Source: Rosa chinensis (taxonomy: Eukaryota; Streptophyta; Magnoliopsida; Rosales; Rosaceae). Taken from it: 64,000 nucleotides of DNA. Both the position numbers and the translations under genes were made by a program. Numbering within the stretch: position 1 is the first letter of the stretch; the number at the start of each line of letters is the position of its first letter. Location: contig NC_037094.1 of NCBI RefSeq assembly GCF_002994745.2, positions 12,399,001 through 12,463,000 on the forward strand. Reading direction: 5' to 3'. This document shows positions 11,077 through 22,054 of the stretch, in pieces. The notes beneath the pieces were generated by a model, which saw only the letters and a program-made list of their open reading frames with translations, was not told the origin of the DNA and did not search any database.

Positions 11077-11913
11077 ATGGCCCCCGAGAGGCATTATTTT
11101 TGGAGCGGTGTGACTGATACAGATCCAAGATTAGCACCCGAAATTGAAATCCCGGCCAAGCGGTGCGGACACGGTTACTACAAGATATATGGACGAAGCT
11201 GAATTGGGGCTCCGGTCACCGTTTTTAATTATCCAAAGCTCGTAGCTCGTTTTTAATTAGTTTCTCTCTCTGCTGTCAAGAAATTATCCAAAAGGTGTTA
11301 TTATACCCAGATGATGGCCCAGGATATAAGCAGCCAGCTGTTCTTGAGTAACGACCATTTGGTGTTGCTGATGTCACCATCCCTGGGAGGCACATTATTG
11401 TGTTCTTAGGGGATGTGAACGTCCATCTTTTGGACAATATTGCAAGTAATCTTGGCGTAGGGGATGATCAATGGATAATTTACTGATGATCAGCAAATTA
11501 TGCTTCAAAGGCTTACAATGGAATCCAGGTATGATGTCCCCAAGGTTACTCCTGCAACTAAATCATCCATTGAGGACTTGGAGAGTGTGAGACTTGATAG
11601 TTTGGACTTTGGAAGCTACTGTTAGACAGATGCCATGTACTATTTGTATGTAGAAAAAGGGGTAAATCATCAGCAGAAGCATGCAATTTCTCACTTGCCT
11701 TGCTCGCATATCTATCATGAAGATTGCATTGTCCAATGGCTCGAGACTAATGACTAATCACAGTTGTCCCTTGTGCAGATCCCCAACTGTGGAATTGCAC
11801 AAGGCATCAAAACCCCCATTGAGCTAGGCTGCATGCATTGGCCATTGCTCATGATGTCTGCAGTTGGTAAGCTGACTGCTACACTCATTCCCAGATTGTT
11901 GAACCGGAGCTAA
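11077..11913 (+). pseudogene. RING-a pseudogene (paralogue of the RING-H2 gene at 21155)
   Basis: Starts MAPERHYFWSG as in the intact gene, but the Trp codon after YKIYGRS has become TGA, ending the frame after about 42 codons. Further damage follows: missing blocks, an extra stop near 11345, and loss of most of the first zinc-ligand segment (only MPCTICM- then a gap). The distal part, including LPCSHIYHEDCIVQWL and the hydrophobic tail, is still recognisable up to the TAA at 11911-11913. Confidence 0.85.
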
Positions 11914-12149
11914 GGATGAAATATCAGCATATCATTTATAATGCAGTGCTAGTGGCCATGTATTTGGCTGTTAAATTAGAGTCTTCAAAGCATTTGGATT
12001 TTCAGTAGATGGACGCAGACAGAATTTAACTTTTGTGTGTGTGTGTCTGTGTTTATTACAACTTTCAAGTGTCTGGCAATTAACTGAAATTGATCTGAAT
12101 AAACTTAGTGCTGAAGTTTTAGGGGGCATGAGTATACCTCCCTTGTGCA

Positions 12150-12986
12150 ATCCACCGAGAGGCGTTATTTTTTCAGCAGTGTGATGCAAACTCACCCAAG
12201 AGATTCAAGGACCCGGACTCAAAATCCCAGGTGGTCTGGAGTCTGGACACAAGAATCAGGTTCAGATTCTGCATGGTATTTGGACGCAGCTGGATTGAGG
12301 CTCCAGACGCCACGGTTTTTAATGCTCCAAATTTTGTAGCGCAAAGAGTAATTAGAGTTCTTCTCTCTGATGTCAGAAAATCATCCAAAAGGCGTTATCA
12401 CAGAAAGATCATAGTCAATTAAGAATCTTTCAAGCATTGGTGTCCCATTACATGAGCAGGACACAGTTATCAAAAGTGTATTTAATCTGGCCGAAGTGGC
12501 CATCCCTGGTAAGCCTATTCTTGTGTGGGTTGGGGAGGTGACCGTCCGCCTCTTAGACTGTGCAAGTAATCTTGGCATAAGGGATGTGACCTGCCCTTAT
12601 GGTACAATGGAAGATATATTGATGATCGTCACGGTATGTATCAAAGGCTTGAAATGGAAGCCGTGTTTTCAGATGTCCCCAAGCTTATTCCTGCTACTGA
12701 ATCATCCACTGAGGGTATGATAGACAGATGCCATGTACTATTATCACTTTGATTGATGCAACAGAAAGAAGGGACTGATCATTATCAGCACATGTTTGCT
12801 CGCTTTCCCTGCTCACATACATATCATACAGATTGCATTGTCCAGTGGCTCAAGACGAATTACGTGTGTCCTTTGTGCCAATTCCCAATTGTGGAAGTGC
12901 GTGAGCCATCAAAGCCCCTATTGCTCACGATGATGTCTGCAGTTGGTATACTGACTGCTACACTCATTCCCAGGCCAGATTATTGA
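12150..12986 (+). pseudogene. RING-b pseudogene
   Basis: A second RING family member fused directly onto the 3' flank of RING-a. Its start (PRGVIFSAV in one frame, RRYFFSSV in another) already shows a frameshift. Frames change several times: 12145-12339, 12231-12422 and 12496-12720 each carry a part that aligns with the intact RING-a gene. The RING itself survives at 12753-12986 (FPCSHTYHTDCIVQWLKTN, then CPLCQFPIVE) but its first Cys pair is lost. Ends at a TGA near 12984. Confidence 0.8.
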
Positions 12987-13543
12987 ACCGCTGCTAAAGA
13001 TGATAATATCAGGATATCATGTATATAGTGGTGCCATTGTCCATGTATTTGGTAGTTTAATTAGTTTCTTCAAAGCATTTGGTTTTTCAGAAGTGAATAC
13101 AGACAGAATTGAAATTGTTTATGGGTGTCTAGATCTGTGCGCTTATTTATTACTACCCTCTCTAGTTTCTGCTTCTGTGGAAATTAAGCTGAATCAGTTT
13201 GAACAAACTTGGTTTTAAACTTGTTATGGTGCATGTCAATACTTGCCTTGCAATTGAAGAGGGGTCTTTATTTTTTTTGTTTGTTTATTACTTCAATCGC
13301 TACTAACATAGGAAGCAGGTCATCTCTTCTGCAGTTAAGATAATAGGCACTGACGATGAAAAAAGTTCCATCCATACATTTTGGTTCCAAAATACATGTA
13401 GGCTATATGAAGCAGTCCATCTTTTTTGCATTTCTATATTTCCACTTCATTTGTACAACTTTTAAAAGAGTTCTGATTTTTCACTGCATCTGATTTGTTT
13501 ATACCTAGCCTTTTTATGAACATTGTCCATAGTATTGCTAAGG

Positions 13544-13595
13544 AAGGTCAAGGAGATAGTGCCAGCTTCTGAGTGAATCAGATTGTGTTTCCTCA
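13544..13595 (+). pseudogene. CBL exon 6 fragment
   Basis: AAGGTCAAGGAGATAGTGCC and the following bases match the start of CBL exon 6 (VKEMV...), with an early stop. It marks where a CBL gene followed RING-b in this block, as in the second copy at 25409. Confidence 0.6.
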
Positions 13596-13734
13596 GGTAT
13601 GTAAACATCAACTATATCATCAACATGTCCTATCCCATGAAAATCCATCAACTAAAGTATGTACCGATCATCGAAGATTCAATATCAATCAATATTAGGT
13701 GTCATAATCCTCTAAGCTCCAGAAATCTTTGCTA

Positions 13735-16700
13735 TCACTGGAAGTATAGCCTGTACATGCAGCTGTCAACCCAATACGTACAAGATCCACAAATCCTCGC
13801 TATCAGGGGAAGAATAACCTGTAAAGCTGTAAACCAACATAAAAAAGAGAGGAAAAGTTAAAATATAACCAAAATAGCAAAATGTGTAGAATTGAAAGTC
13901 AAGATGAATTAAGATAAAGCTAAATACTTACCACCATCAATGAGGACAGGGATAGAGACCAGAAGCCGCATGAAATGCAAAACCGCATAGCAATGATCAC
14001 AACACGGACTGGAACCCAAGGTACAAGATCAGCCACCCGCAGAGATAAACGATCGACCATGTGCTGAAGAAGAATAAACTGAACCTCCATCTGAGTCCCA
14101 AAATCAAGTGTCAACCTGGCAATGCATGATGGCGAAAGTCTCACGATGCAGGAGGGTGAAAGTGTCTGAATGCAAGAGGGTGAAAGTGTCTCAATGCAAG
14201 AAGGTGAAAGTGTCTCGATGCAGGAGGATGGTAGTCTCTCAATGCAGGAGGGCGGTAGTCTCTCAATCGTCAATGGAGGCAACAATGCAATGTAATCAGG
14301 GGGGAGCAAAGCAATGCAACTAGCTGGAAGACAGAAAATCAGCCTGATAACAACAAGAGAAAGCCGAGGAGCATACGAACTGGCAGCACTATATGCAATC
14401 CAAAGACCCCACCGCCACCATACAACACATGCAGCATACCGAAAGAAGCGAATGAGATGTGGTCTCAGGATCTCAATCAGATCCTCAGATGAGAAGGTAG
14501 AGAGCAAAGACAAAACTAAAACCAATATACGTGCCCATGCCACACTGCCAATCCTGAAATTGAAACTAATATGATTTAGACAATTGCACAGTAAGATATC
14601 AAACTATTGGAACCAATGTCAAAACAATGTGAAGTAAATGTGGAACATTGCTGGCAAAACAGAATACACTATTTATTCAAGCAGTTTTGAGCAGCCTCCC
14701 AACATACTATTTATCTCTATTCCAAATTCCTGTGGGAGTGGCAAAGAGATTAGGTCTCTTCTAAATTTTTTTTTTTGGGATGGAGTCAGAGAGGGTAAGA
14801 AGGACCATCTAGTTCGTTGGGAGATAGTGTCGAAAAGCAAAGAAAAAGGAGGGCTGGGAATTGGGAATCTACTGGCAAAAAATAAGTCTTTTCTAGGGAA
14901 ATGGCTTTGGAGATTTACTTTGGAGAGAGAGTCCTTATGGCATGCTGTAATAAGGAGCAAATATGGATATGATGTGAATGGGTGGGACACAAAGCCAATT
15001 GTGGGTGGATCAAGTAGAAGTCCTTGGAAGGATATTTCAGCCGGAATAAGCCAATATTCTCTTTGTCATAAACTAATTGTAGGCAATGGCAAAAGAGTGA
15101 GGTTCTGGGAAGACTCTTGGCTAGAGGATCAACCCTTGAAATTCTACTTTCCAAGGTTGTTCACACTATCAAGACACACCAACTATTCAGTGGAAAGGTT
15201 AGCTATCCCTCTCATTTTTCAAATGAGCTGGGACTTTGGGTTCAGAAGAAACTTAAATGACCAAGAGATTGAGGAGTTTACCTCGCTGATGGTTAAGCTA
15301 GAAAATGTCCGATTAGTGGAGTCCAAAGCAGATGAAAGGAGGTGGAAGCTTGAGCCTAATGGGAAATTCTCATGCAAATCTTTCCATAGCTTCTTAACTA
15401 GTGGTGGATCAAATCCAATTTTTGCTCCTGCAAAGTTTATTTGGAAAGTCAAGGTCCCTACTAAGGTGAAGATTTTGGGATGGCTTGTGTTACCGGGGAA
15501 GACAAATACATGTGATGTTCTTCAAAGGAGAAGTCCGGGAAGTTGTTTTTCCCCTCACTGGTGTATTTTATGCAAAGTTCAAGGAGAAAGTGCTGATCAT
15601 GTCTTCGTGAATTGTGAAGTGGCTAATTTCTTATGGAAAAAATTATTTAGGGAGGCAAGAGTGGACTGGACAACTCCATTAGAGAGAAGTGACTTGCTAA
15701 GAGAAAACCCTATAGCTTTTGGTAAAGGTAGAAAGGCCAGAACACTTTGGGGTTGTGGGGTGCTAGAAGCAGTATGGGTGGTCTGGATGGAAAGAAAAAA
15801 AAGATTATTTGAAAACTATGGAGGGGTGGAGAAGGAAGACCTGTGGGAGAGAGTCAAGTTCTGGGCATCCTTATGGGTTTCTATTTCAAAGGAATTCAAG
15901 GATTATAATCTTTCTTCCATTATTCTTAACTGGCAAGCAGCTGTAGTAGAAGACCCTAAGCCTTGATTAGTATTATTAGACGAGATGCTAGGACTATAGC
16001 CCTAGCTGCCCTCTTTAGATCTTTAAAGCAGACTCCTTGTCCGTCTCCCTGTAACTCGATTTTGCTTTTTCAATAAAAAGCTGTTTCTTCTAAAAGAAAA
16101 GAAAAAAAACAGAATACACAATGCACTTTTAAATCTGACAACTCAATTCAATTATTGACTCAATCTGCCTAATCTTAGGTTTCTATTTATCCACACAAAC
16201 CCTCCTAAGTCCTAACCTGAGAATTCAATTCAGTTGCCCTTTTCATAAGTTCCAAAACATCCCTACAGAAACGTTGTCATGGTCACTTGCACAAATTGAT
16301 AGTGGCAAGGGGATATTGAATGTTACAGAACTCAAAAAAAACAGGGATGTTACTGTTCAAAAAGAAAAGGAACACAATTTCTATGAACAAAAGAATCAGA
16401 GAGTCAGAAGCATACATACCTGTTATTTTCTTCCTCAGGTAACATAACAACATTGAATGGAACCTCCCTTTCATCATTATTCCCTTGCTGAGGAATATGA
16501 TTGAACACATCTCCTATATGGTCGAGAATCACTTGATCAACCTCAAGCTGAATATCATCAGGTAGAAATGGGAAACCAATGAGCAGGATACGGTCAATGA
16601 GGGACACATCTGGTCCACCCGGTGTATGCGGAATATCCGGTGCCGGAGAGACAACTGTTGGCTTTTCAGTCTGAAATGCTTGGCACCGGAGAGATACCTT

Positions 16701-17039
16701 TGGGCATTGCAGCACGAAATGTACTGATTTTGGTGTGGGTTTCTTCGCCAATTCGAGCAGACGCTAACATTAACAAATAATAAAGAAAATGAGTAACAGA
16801 AAAATACATATGCAGAAGAGTTGAAAATTATTAAGGGATAAACAGCTAAAACAAATCAGAGTTCCAGACTTTTGTAGTCTTCTTGGTTGTCAATGAGGCA
16901 CAGTTTTGGACAACGAAAATCAGACTGTCGACATCAAATGATCACTAAATGCAAACAATGCCGTGCCAAGGAGGCAAGATTCACAGTATTAGCTCAAGAT
17001 AAGAGAGATCCATAAGAGTGATATTACCTTGTTCAACAT
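13735..17039 (-). CDS. Unrecognised spliced gene, 353 aa, with 8-residue repeats and hydrophobic segments
   Basis: Four minus-strand exons join in one frame with consensus sites: 17039-17028 (ATG), 16763-16420, 14553-13932, 13818-13735 (TGA). A non-coding first exon probably ends at 17198 with donor CAG/GTAAGCC, and a TATA box lies near 17280. The first third is polar and acidic (IPHTPGGPDVSLIDR, LPEEENN). A hydrophobic segment follows the exon 2-3 join (VAWARILVLVLSLLS), then more hydrophobic stretches (YAACVVWWRWGLWIAYSA, LSLVVIRLIFCLP), a repeated SPSCIETL unit, and a final hydrophobic C terminus. This suggests a membrane protein, but I know no family for it. Intron 3 holds a LINE on the opposite strand. 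The frame crosses three introns without a stop, which argues for a real gene. A non-coding or decayed locus remains possible. Confidence 0.55.
14122..14265 (-). repeat. Six tandem 24-bp units inside the unknown gene's third coding exon
   Basis: Units begin at 14122, 14146, 14170, 14194, 14218 and 14242 (ATGCAAGAGGGTGAAAGTGT and variants). Because 24 is a multiple of three, the coding strand reads an eight-residue repeat of the form SPSCIETL/SPSCIVRL without breaking the frame. More divergent units (LPPDYIAL) continue towards the N terminus. Confidence 0.9.
14670..16105 (+). mobile_element. 5'-truncated LINE with poly(A) tail and 14-bp TSD
   Basis: The body is flanked by an exact 14-bp direct repeat, AAAACAGAATACAC (14656-14669 and 16106-16119), and ends in an A-rich tail, as expected for target-primed insertion. 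It encodes the C-terminal end of a plant non-LTR reverse transcriptase: a thumb-like segment (YYLSLFQIPVGVAKRL, in a shifted frame before a T run at about 14768), then FFWDGVREGKKDH, KEKGGLGIGNL and LGKWLWRF, and a zinc-binding zf-RVT region (WCILCKVQGESADHVFVNC) up to TGA at 15964-15966. The catalytic domain is absent. It lies in intron 3 of the minus-strand gene, in opposite orientation. Confidence 0.92.
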
Positions 17040-17274
17040 CTTAAGCACAATCAAATCAAAGTCCGCACAAATCTAAGAAGCAATCAAGGTCCGCGAGCCT
17101 GAAAGAGTAGTCGCGTATAACTATTTCGCCAATTTTGATCCATTCTAATTGATACGAACTTGCAAACCCTAGCAGAGAAGAGAACGAGAGGGCTTACCTG
17201 GAGCGGTCGCTGTGGAAATGAGAATCCCAATTTGAATTTGAATCTATCAGCAGTGGGAGGGAGCTTCACATTAC

Positions 17275-17284
17275 TATTTATATA
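17275..17284 (-). promoter_or_regulatory. Likely TATA box of the unknown minus-strand gene
   Basis: TATATAAATA on the minus strand, about 80 bp before the putative first donor site at 17198. This would place transcription start near 17250. The hAT element at 17527-19139 begins only about 240 bp upstream of it. Confidence 0.4.
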
Positions 17285-17752
17285 CTCTAAGCGATACCCG
17301 CCTGCTTGCTTACAAATAATACGGTGCGGGTTACTGAACCGACCCGGCCCACAACAACTTCGCCCCATCGTACGTTTTTCTCTGCAAAAACCCATTCTCA
17401 CAACCATTACCATAAGATCCCTCTCTAAATGTCCTAGGAATCTAAATAGCAAAACTTCATCATCAAGGGACGAGACGAGGGGCTCATCGAAATCGGAAAA
17501 AAGAATCAAATTCTGGTAGCAGATGGCAGGGCCGGCCCTGTGAGTTTAGAGGCTCAAGGCGGGAAAAAATTTGAGGCCCCAAAATAAATGCTCAAACATT
17601 ACAAAAGAAAAAAATATCCTAATTTTAAAGTATCACTGAAATATGACTCGTCTTGCATTTTTAGATGCAAAGGTACTAATCAAATTTACATAATCAAGTT
17701 TTCCAACAATATCTTTTTCAATAGATATCATAGCCAAACCACTCAATCTCTC

Positions 17753-18085
17753 TTATGACATAGTAGACCGAAGGTAAGATTTGATCAATTTCAACTTTGA
17801 AAAACTTCTTTCTGCAGAGGCAACTGTGACTCGTATAGTTAGCAAAATCCTATAAGCAATCCAAGCATTTGGATAACAGCCATCAACTTCTTTTATATAA
17901 TTCAACACCTCAATAGCTCTTTTTGTTTCATTGGGTAAATCTTCACTCAACATTCGTAAGTCATGATATAGATCATCTTCATTAAGATCAGAAATCTCGC
18001 CATGCTTCAATAAATTTGTAACGTTAGCACAAAAACTCTTCAAACTATCTCTATCTGCAGACCTTAACTTGTCCAAATCAAACAA
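17753..18085 (-). pseudogene. hAT transposase dimerisation-domain fragment
   Basis: The minus-strand frame reads LYHDLRMLSEDLPNE, then a run matching the hAT C-terminal dimerisation domain: CYPNAWIAYRILLTIRVTVA, SAERSFSKLKLIKSYLRSTM. This SAERxFSxLKxIKSYLRS signature is typical of TTF-type zinc-finger/hAT proteins. The catalytic DDE part and the BED finger are missing. Confidence 0.85.
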
Positions 18086-18335
18086 AAGCCCAAAATTCTC
18101 TTCAAAAGTCTTAAATTACTCAAACCTGGTTTAGAAAAAAAGAAGAAGATGAAGTTCAATAAACTATATAAACATGTCACACCCAAAACAATGGCTTCTC
18201 TGCTTGGATTCTCTTTGCTATAATCTACTTAGATATCATTAAGTTGGATAAATCAAGTGGTAGGTACAGAGTTGTTCAATTTGAAGAAACTCACAGCTAT
18301 GATCTTGTAATTAATACAAGAGTGTGCTCAAAGTT

Positions 18336-18545
18336 ACTTGGTCAGTGACATGGTCAGTTACTTGACCAGTTACATGACTAGTTACAGTTACTTGGTCAGT
18401 GACATGGTCAGTTACTTGGTCAGTGACATGGTCAGTTACATGACCAGTTACATGACCAGTTACTTGGTCAGTGACATGGTCAGTTACATGGTCAGTTACG
18501 TGACCAGTTACAGTTACTTGGTCAGTTACGTGACCAGTAACATGA
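18336..18545. repeat. 12-bp tandem, partly palindromic array
   Basis: About 17 units alternating GGTCAGTTACTT, GGTCAGTGACAT and GACCAGTTACAT. Units occur as GGTCAGTTAC and its near inverse, so the strand can fold back on itself. Lies inside the hAT element; open in one frame only because the period is a multiple of three. Confidence 0.9.
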
Positions 18546-19147
18546 TCATCAGCTTTCTCAAAACATCATGCTCATTAACTGTTATAAATCATGATTTCAT
18601 AATTACATGTTTCAAACCAAAATTGAAAAGGAATGGAATACAAGAGGCCAAGAGCATCAAAAACACAAATATAGAACGAAAAAACCAAAATTTCTTCAAA
18701 ATCAAAAATAAAAACCTTCAAAGATCTTACCTTTTTGCGTTTTTGGAAGATAAAATCAACTCTTCAATCTCTTGAATTTACTTTTTCATCTGATCCTCTC
18801 AATCACAATTGGATTTTCGATAGCCACCGAGGAAACCTTCTGAGATGTTCAATCACAATTGGATTTTTGTCTTGGATTGAGAAAGAGCTTCAAAAACTTG
18901 AACTTAGAAAGAGGAAAATCATCTCCTCTCTGCTGCTTTGCGTCTCAATCTGATGGAACTATGGAAGTATTGAAAACAGAGGGCCATGTTGCGTGTACGA
19001 AGACACAAAGTGGTTTAGATTGATTCTTTTTTTTTTTTTTTTTATTATCTGCAGGCCTACATAATAAAATTTTTTGAGGCCCCTAAAATATGAGGCCCTA
19101 GGCTTGGGCCTGCTTCGCCTAGCCTCAGGGCCGGCACTGGCAGATGG

Positions 19148-21094
19148 TAGAGATCTATACCTCGGATTGCTTTACATGGAAAGCTTTGATGATGTTTTCG
19201 AGCTTTACTAGTTCGATGAATGAGTTTAATTGTTTGTTATATTAATTAGTAAATTCACCAAGAAGATCATGAACAAATATTTCATTGATATCTTGTCGTC
19301 GAGTTGTTAAAGAGTCAAAGGAGGAGAGTTCTTGATTTTTTATGTTTCTTCAACAACGTGTATATATGGATTGAAATTGTGTTTCTAACCGACTCTTTTC
19401 TTCTTTTTTGATATTCTTTTATTTGATTTTGATATCTTACCATAATGACATTAATTTTAGATGTGTTTTATATGAAGTTTAGGTTTATTTTATTCAAAAG
19501 GCATATATGTCGAATCTAAATTTTGGTGAAGCCTTTGACACCAAAAGATGACTTCGATTTATAGTAGTAGAGATAGAGATGAGGAAATGATAGAAAAGGA
19601 ATTTAAAATTTTATAAAAATATGGTATGTGTATTAAGCAAATTAGGATGTAAAAATAAAACAGTGACGGTTTTATATTTTTAACTTCTTATGTTTTGTCT
19701 ATTTAGATGTAGATCTGAATTGTTTAAACTAAAATTATATGAATTTATTAATTGATCAAGGAAATTATGTTCAACCTTATCTAATGATGGAAATAATTAT
19801 TTTTAAGTTGAGTTGTTTTATTTTCTACCATTAAATTTATAACAAATTACATCACAAGGTTGTTGAATATAGACCAGGTAGCTTATAGAATTTTCTAAAA
19901 TTTTTTATTTATTTATTTTTTATCAGAATTTTTTAAACGTTTTGTACCAATCCTTTTAGGATTATATGACATGAATAGGATAAATTTTTTTATAAAAAAA
20001 ATTGTGTGATGCAATCTATATTTTGTGTGAGTTTGGGCTTTCACAAAAAGACAAAAAAGTAAGAGTTTGGTGGTATATTTATTAGAATATTTTGGGGGGG
20101 GCTCCGATAGCACGCACCCGGCCTCATCAACCGACGCCATCCTCTGTCTATTGTCTCTGTTGTTTTTGGCGAAGAGAAGGAGTTGCCTCACCATGTAAGT
20201 AGTGCTCCAATTTGTCTAATGATTTGCTTAGTTGATTTTTTGATTTGCTTTATTGGTTTGTTCATCTTCTTAATTTATCCAAGGCCTAAGAAACTCGATG
20301 GAAATACAGTTTTTTTTTTTTTTTTTAATATAAATTCAAGGCCCCCATTAAATTGGGTGTGATAAAGGAGAAGAATTTACTTTTCTGTAGTTGAATTACT
20401 GTTGTATGTTCGTGGGTTCATTAGATAAATCTGGACTAATTCTTATATATGCTAGAATCACCAGAGGGTTCTAGGACATGATGCCAAGATGAATCAAAAC
20501 AATTGACAGTTTTTCCCAGGGGGTTCGAGGGTGTCAGTTTTATTGATTGACCCCTCTTTTCCTTCAACAAGGAATTTCTAACCCAAGCCAAACATCCGAG
20601 GAATTTCTTTCCTACTCTGCAAATCTTCTGCTGTTTGGAAGATTCTGATGGCAGCTTTTAGAGCTTGTTAAATAATCGCACTGAGCCTTGATCTAATGGT
20701 CTTTCTTTGCACAATGTTGGATGAGTTCCCAAGTTTGGATTTCTCCTCCCCTAAGATCAAAACCTAAAAAATTAGTAGACTACTAATTATTGTGTACATT
20801 ACAAAGTGTTCTTTTTAATCTGTACTATAAATCAACCAAATCAAAGATCGTTTACTCGTCCAACTACCTCACAAAGTGGATTTTCTTGTACTGATTATCT
20901 TTAAAGATGACTCGAATTCTGAAGCTTCGAGGCGTAAGGAAAAACAATAGGAAGAAGTGCTTATCCAAACTAATTTGGATTTTGAGTACTTTCCAAAACT
21001 AAACATAAACATTTAAACATGTGCTAGGAGAAGGGCCTTTCCTTATTGATTTAAGGCTAACTAGCGGGCTTACACACACACACACACAAGCACC
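19148..21094. other. Gene-free stretch
   Basis: AT-rich with no supported gene. Near 20100-20205 a GC-richer patch ends in a donor-like ATG/GTAAGT, but I could not link it to another exon. Poly-T runs at about 20311 and an (AC)n run at 21071-21089 are present. Confidence 0.45.
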
Positions 21095-21154
21095 TTGACT
21101 CTGATGAGCACAACTAATAATTTTCATTCTCCACTTGATATCAGTTATTTGAGC

Positions 21155-22054
21155 ATGTCCCCTGAGAGGCATTATTTTTGGAGTGGTGCAACAGATACAC
21201 ATCCAAGAGATCCAAGGTTAGCACCCGAAATTAAAATCCCAAGCGGTGCGGATACAAAAATTAGACTGGGTTACTACAAGATATACGGACGAAGCTGGGT
21301 TGACACTCCAGATGCCACCGTTTTTTCTCCTGCAAAACTCATAGCTCGTACACTGCTTTTAGTTTCTCTCTCTTCTGTCAAGAAATCATCCAAAAGGCGT
21401 TATTATACCAAGCTGCTGGCCGAGCAACTTTCGAACATTGGTGTCCCGGGACATGAGCAGCCAGTTGTTCTTGAGAAACTATTTGGTGTGATTGATGTCA
21501 CCGTCCCTGGGAGGCATATTATTGTGTTCTTAGGGGATGTGACCGTCCACCTCTTGGACAATGCAAGTAATCTTGGTGCAGGGGATGTCACTCTATCCTT
21601 ATGGATTAATGGAAAGTATACTGATGATCAGCAAATTATGCTTCAAAGGCTTACAATGGAATCCAGGTATGATGTCCCCAAGGTTACTCCGGCAACTAAA
21701 TCATCCATTGAGGACTTGGAGAAAGTGAGACTTGATAGTTTGGAAGCTACTTTTAGACAGATGCCATGTACTATTTGTATGGAGGGCCTTGATACCTCTG
21801 GTGATGTGAAAAAAGGGATTGATCATCAGCAGCAGCATGTGATTGCTCGCTTGCCTTGCTCGCATATCTATCATGAAGATTGCATTGTCCAGTGGCTCAA
21901 GACTAACCACAGGTGTCCCTTGTGTCGATCCCCAATTGTGGAATTGCACAAGGCATTGAAACCCCAATTGAGGCTGCATTGGCCATTGCTCATGATGTCT
22001 GCAGTTGGTATGCTGAGTGCTACACTCATTCCCAGATTGTTGAACCGGAGCTAA
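21155..22054 (+). CDS. RING-H2 finger protein, probable E3 ubiquitin ligase
   Basis: Intact single-exon gene of 299 aa. I chose the Met of MSPERHYFWSG because the paralogues at 11077 and 30660 align from that Met; an in-frame ATG at 21104 would add 17 residues. The first 200 residues are unlike any domain I know (YYKIYGRSW, HIIVFLGDVTVHLLDNASN). The RING-H2 lies at about residues 205-257: PCTICMEG, then LPCSHIYHEDCIVQWL and HRCPLCRSP, giving all eight zinc ligands in C3-H2-C3 order. The last 25 residues form a hydrophobic segment (WPLLMMSAVGMLSATLIP) that could be a tail anchor. Such proteins pass ubiquitin from an E2 to a substrate; the substrate is unknown. AATAAA lies at about 22243. Confidence 0.85.
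   Translation: MSPERHYFWSGATDTHPRDPRLAPEIKIPSGADTKIRLGYYKIYGRSWVDTPDATVFSPAKLIARTLLLVSLSSVKKSSKRRYYTKLLAEQLSNIGVPGHEQPVVLEKLFGVIDVTVPGRHIIVFLGDVTVHLLDNASNLGAGDVTLSLWINGKYTDDQQIMLQRLTMESRYDVPKVTPATKSSIEDLEKVRLDSLEATFRQMPCTICMEGLDTSGDVKKGIDHQQQHVIARLPCSHIYHEDCIVQWLKTNHRCPLCRSPIVELHKALKPQLRLHWPLLMMSAVGMLSATLIPRLLNRS

Larger units (their letters stand above)
11030..13600 (+). repeat. RING-a / RING-b / CBL-exon block, copy 1
   Basis: This block has the same order as 21095-25480: a RING-a gene, a RING-b gene, and then a fragment of CBL exon 6. Flanking sequence is shared too, for example the 3' flank of RING-a (11914-12135 against 22055-22280) and the stretch between RING-b and the CBL fragment (13030-13560 against 24890-25430). 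It breaks off at about 13600. Confidence 0.75.
17527..19139 (-). mobile_element. hAT element, 1613 bp, 8-bp TSD, remnant transposase
   Basis: Left end CAGGGCCGGCCCTG; the right end, inverted, reads CAGTGCCGGCCCTGAG. It is flanked by an exact 8-bp duplication GCAGATGG (17519-17526, 19140-19147). The termini are of the same family as the 518-bp element at 5947-6464. It keeps a transposase C-terminal fragment (17753-18085) and has gained a 12-bp repeat array (18336-18545). Too short and broken to be autonomous. Confidence 0.92.

Noticed and set aside
14638..14669. ATG at 14638 as the start of the LINE open frame
   Set aside because: The first 32 bases are host DNA including the target duplication; the element itself starts at about 14670 and is 5'-truncated.
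17084..17509. Minus-strand frame of 141 codons upstream of the unknown gene
   Set aside because: It spans the TATA box and the putative first donor site; the part inside the transcript is better read as leader, although its frame does meet exon 2.
18336..18545. CRISPR-like repeat array
   Set aside because: Units are contiguous with no unique spacers, and the DNA is a plant nuclear transposon.
18338..18775. 145-codon plus-strand open frame with MVSDMVSYLTSY repeats
   Set aside because: It is the translation of the 12-bp minisatellite; the period is a multiple of three, so the frame stays open without selection.
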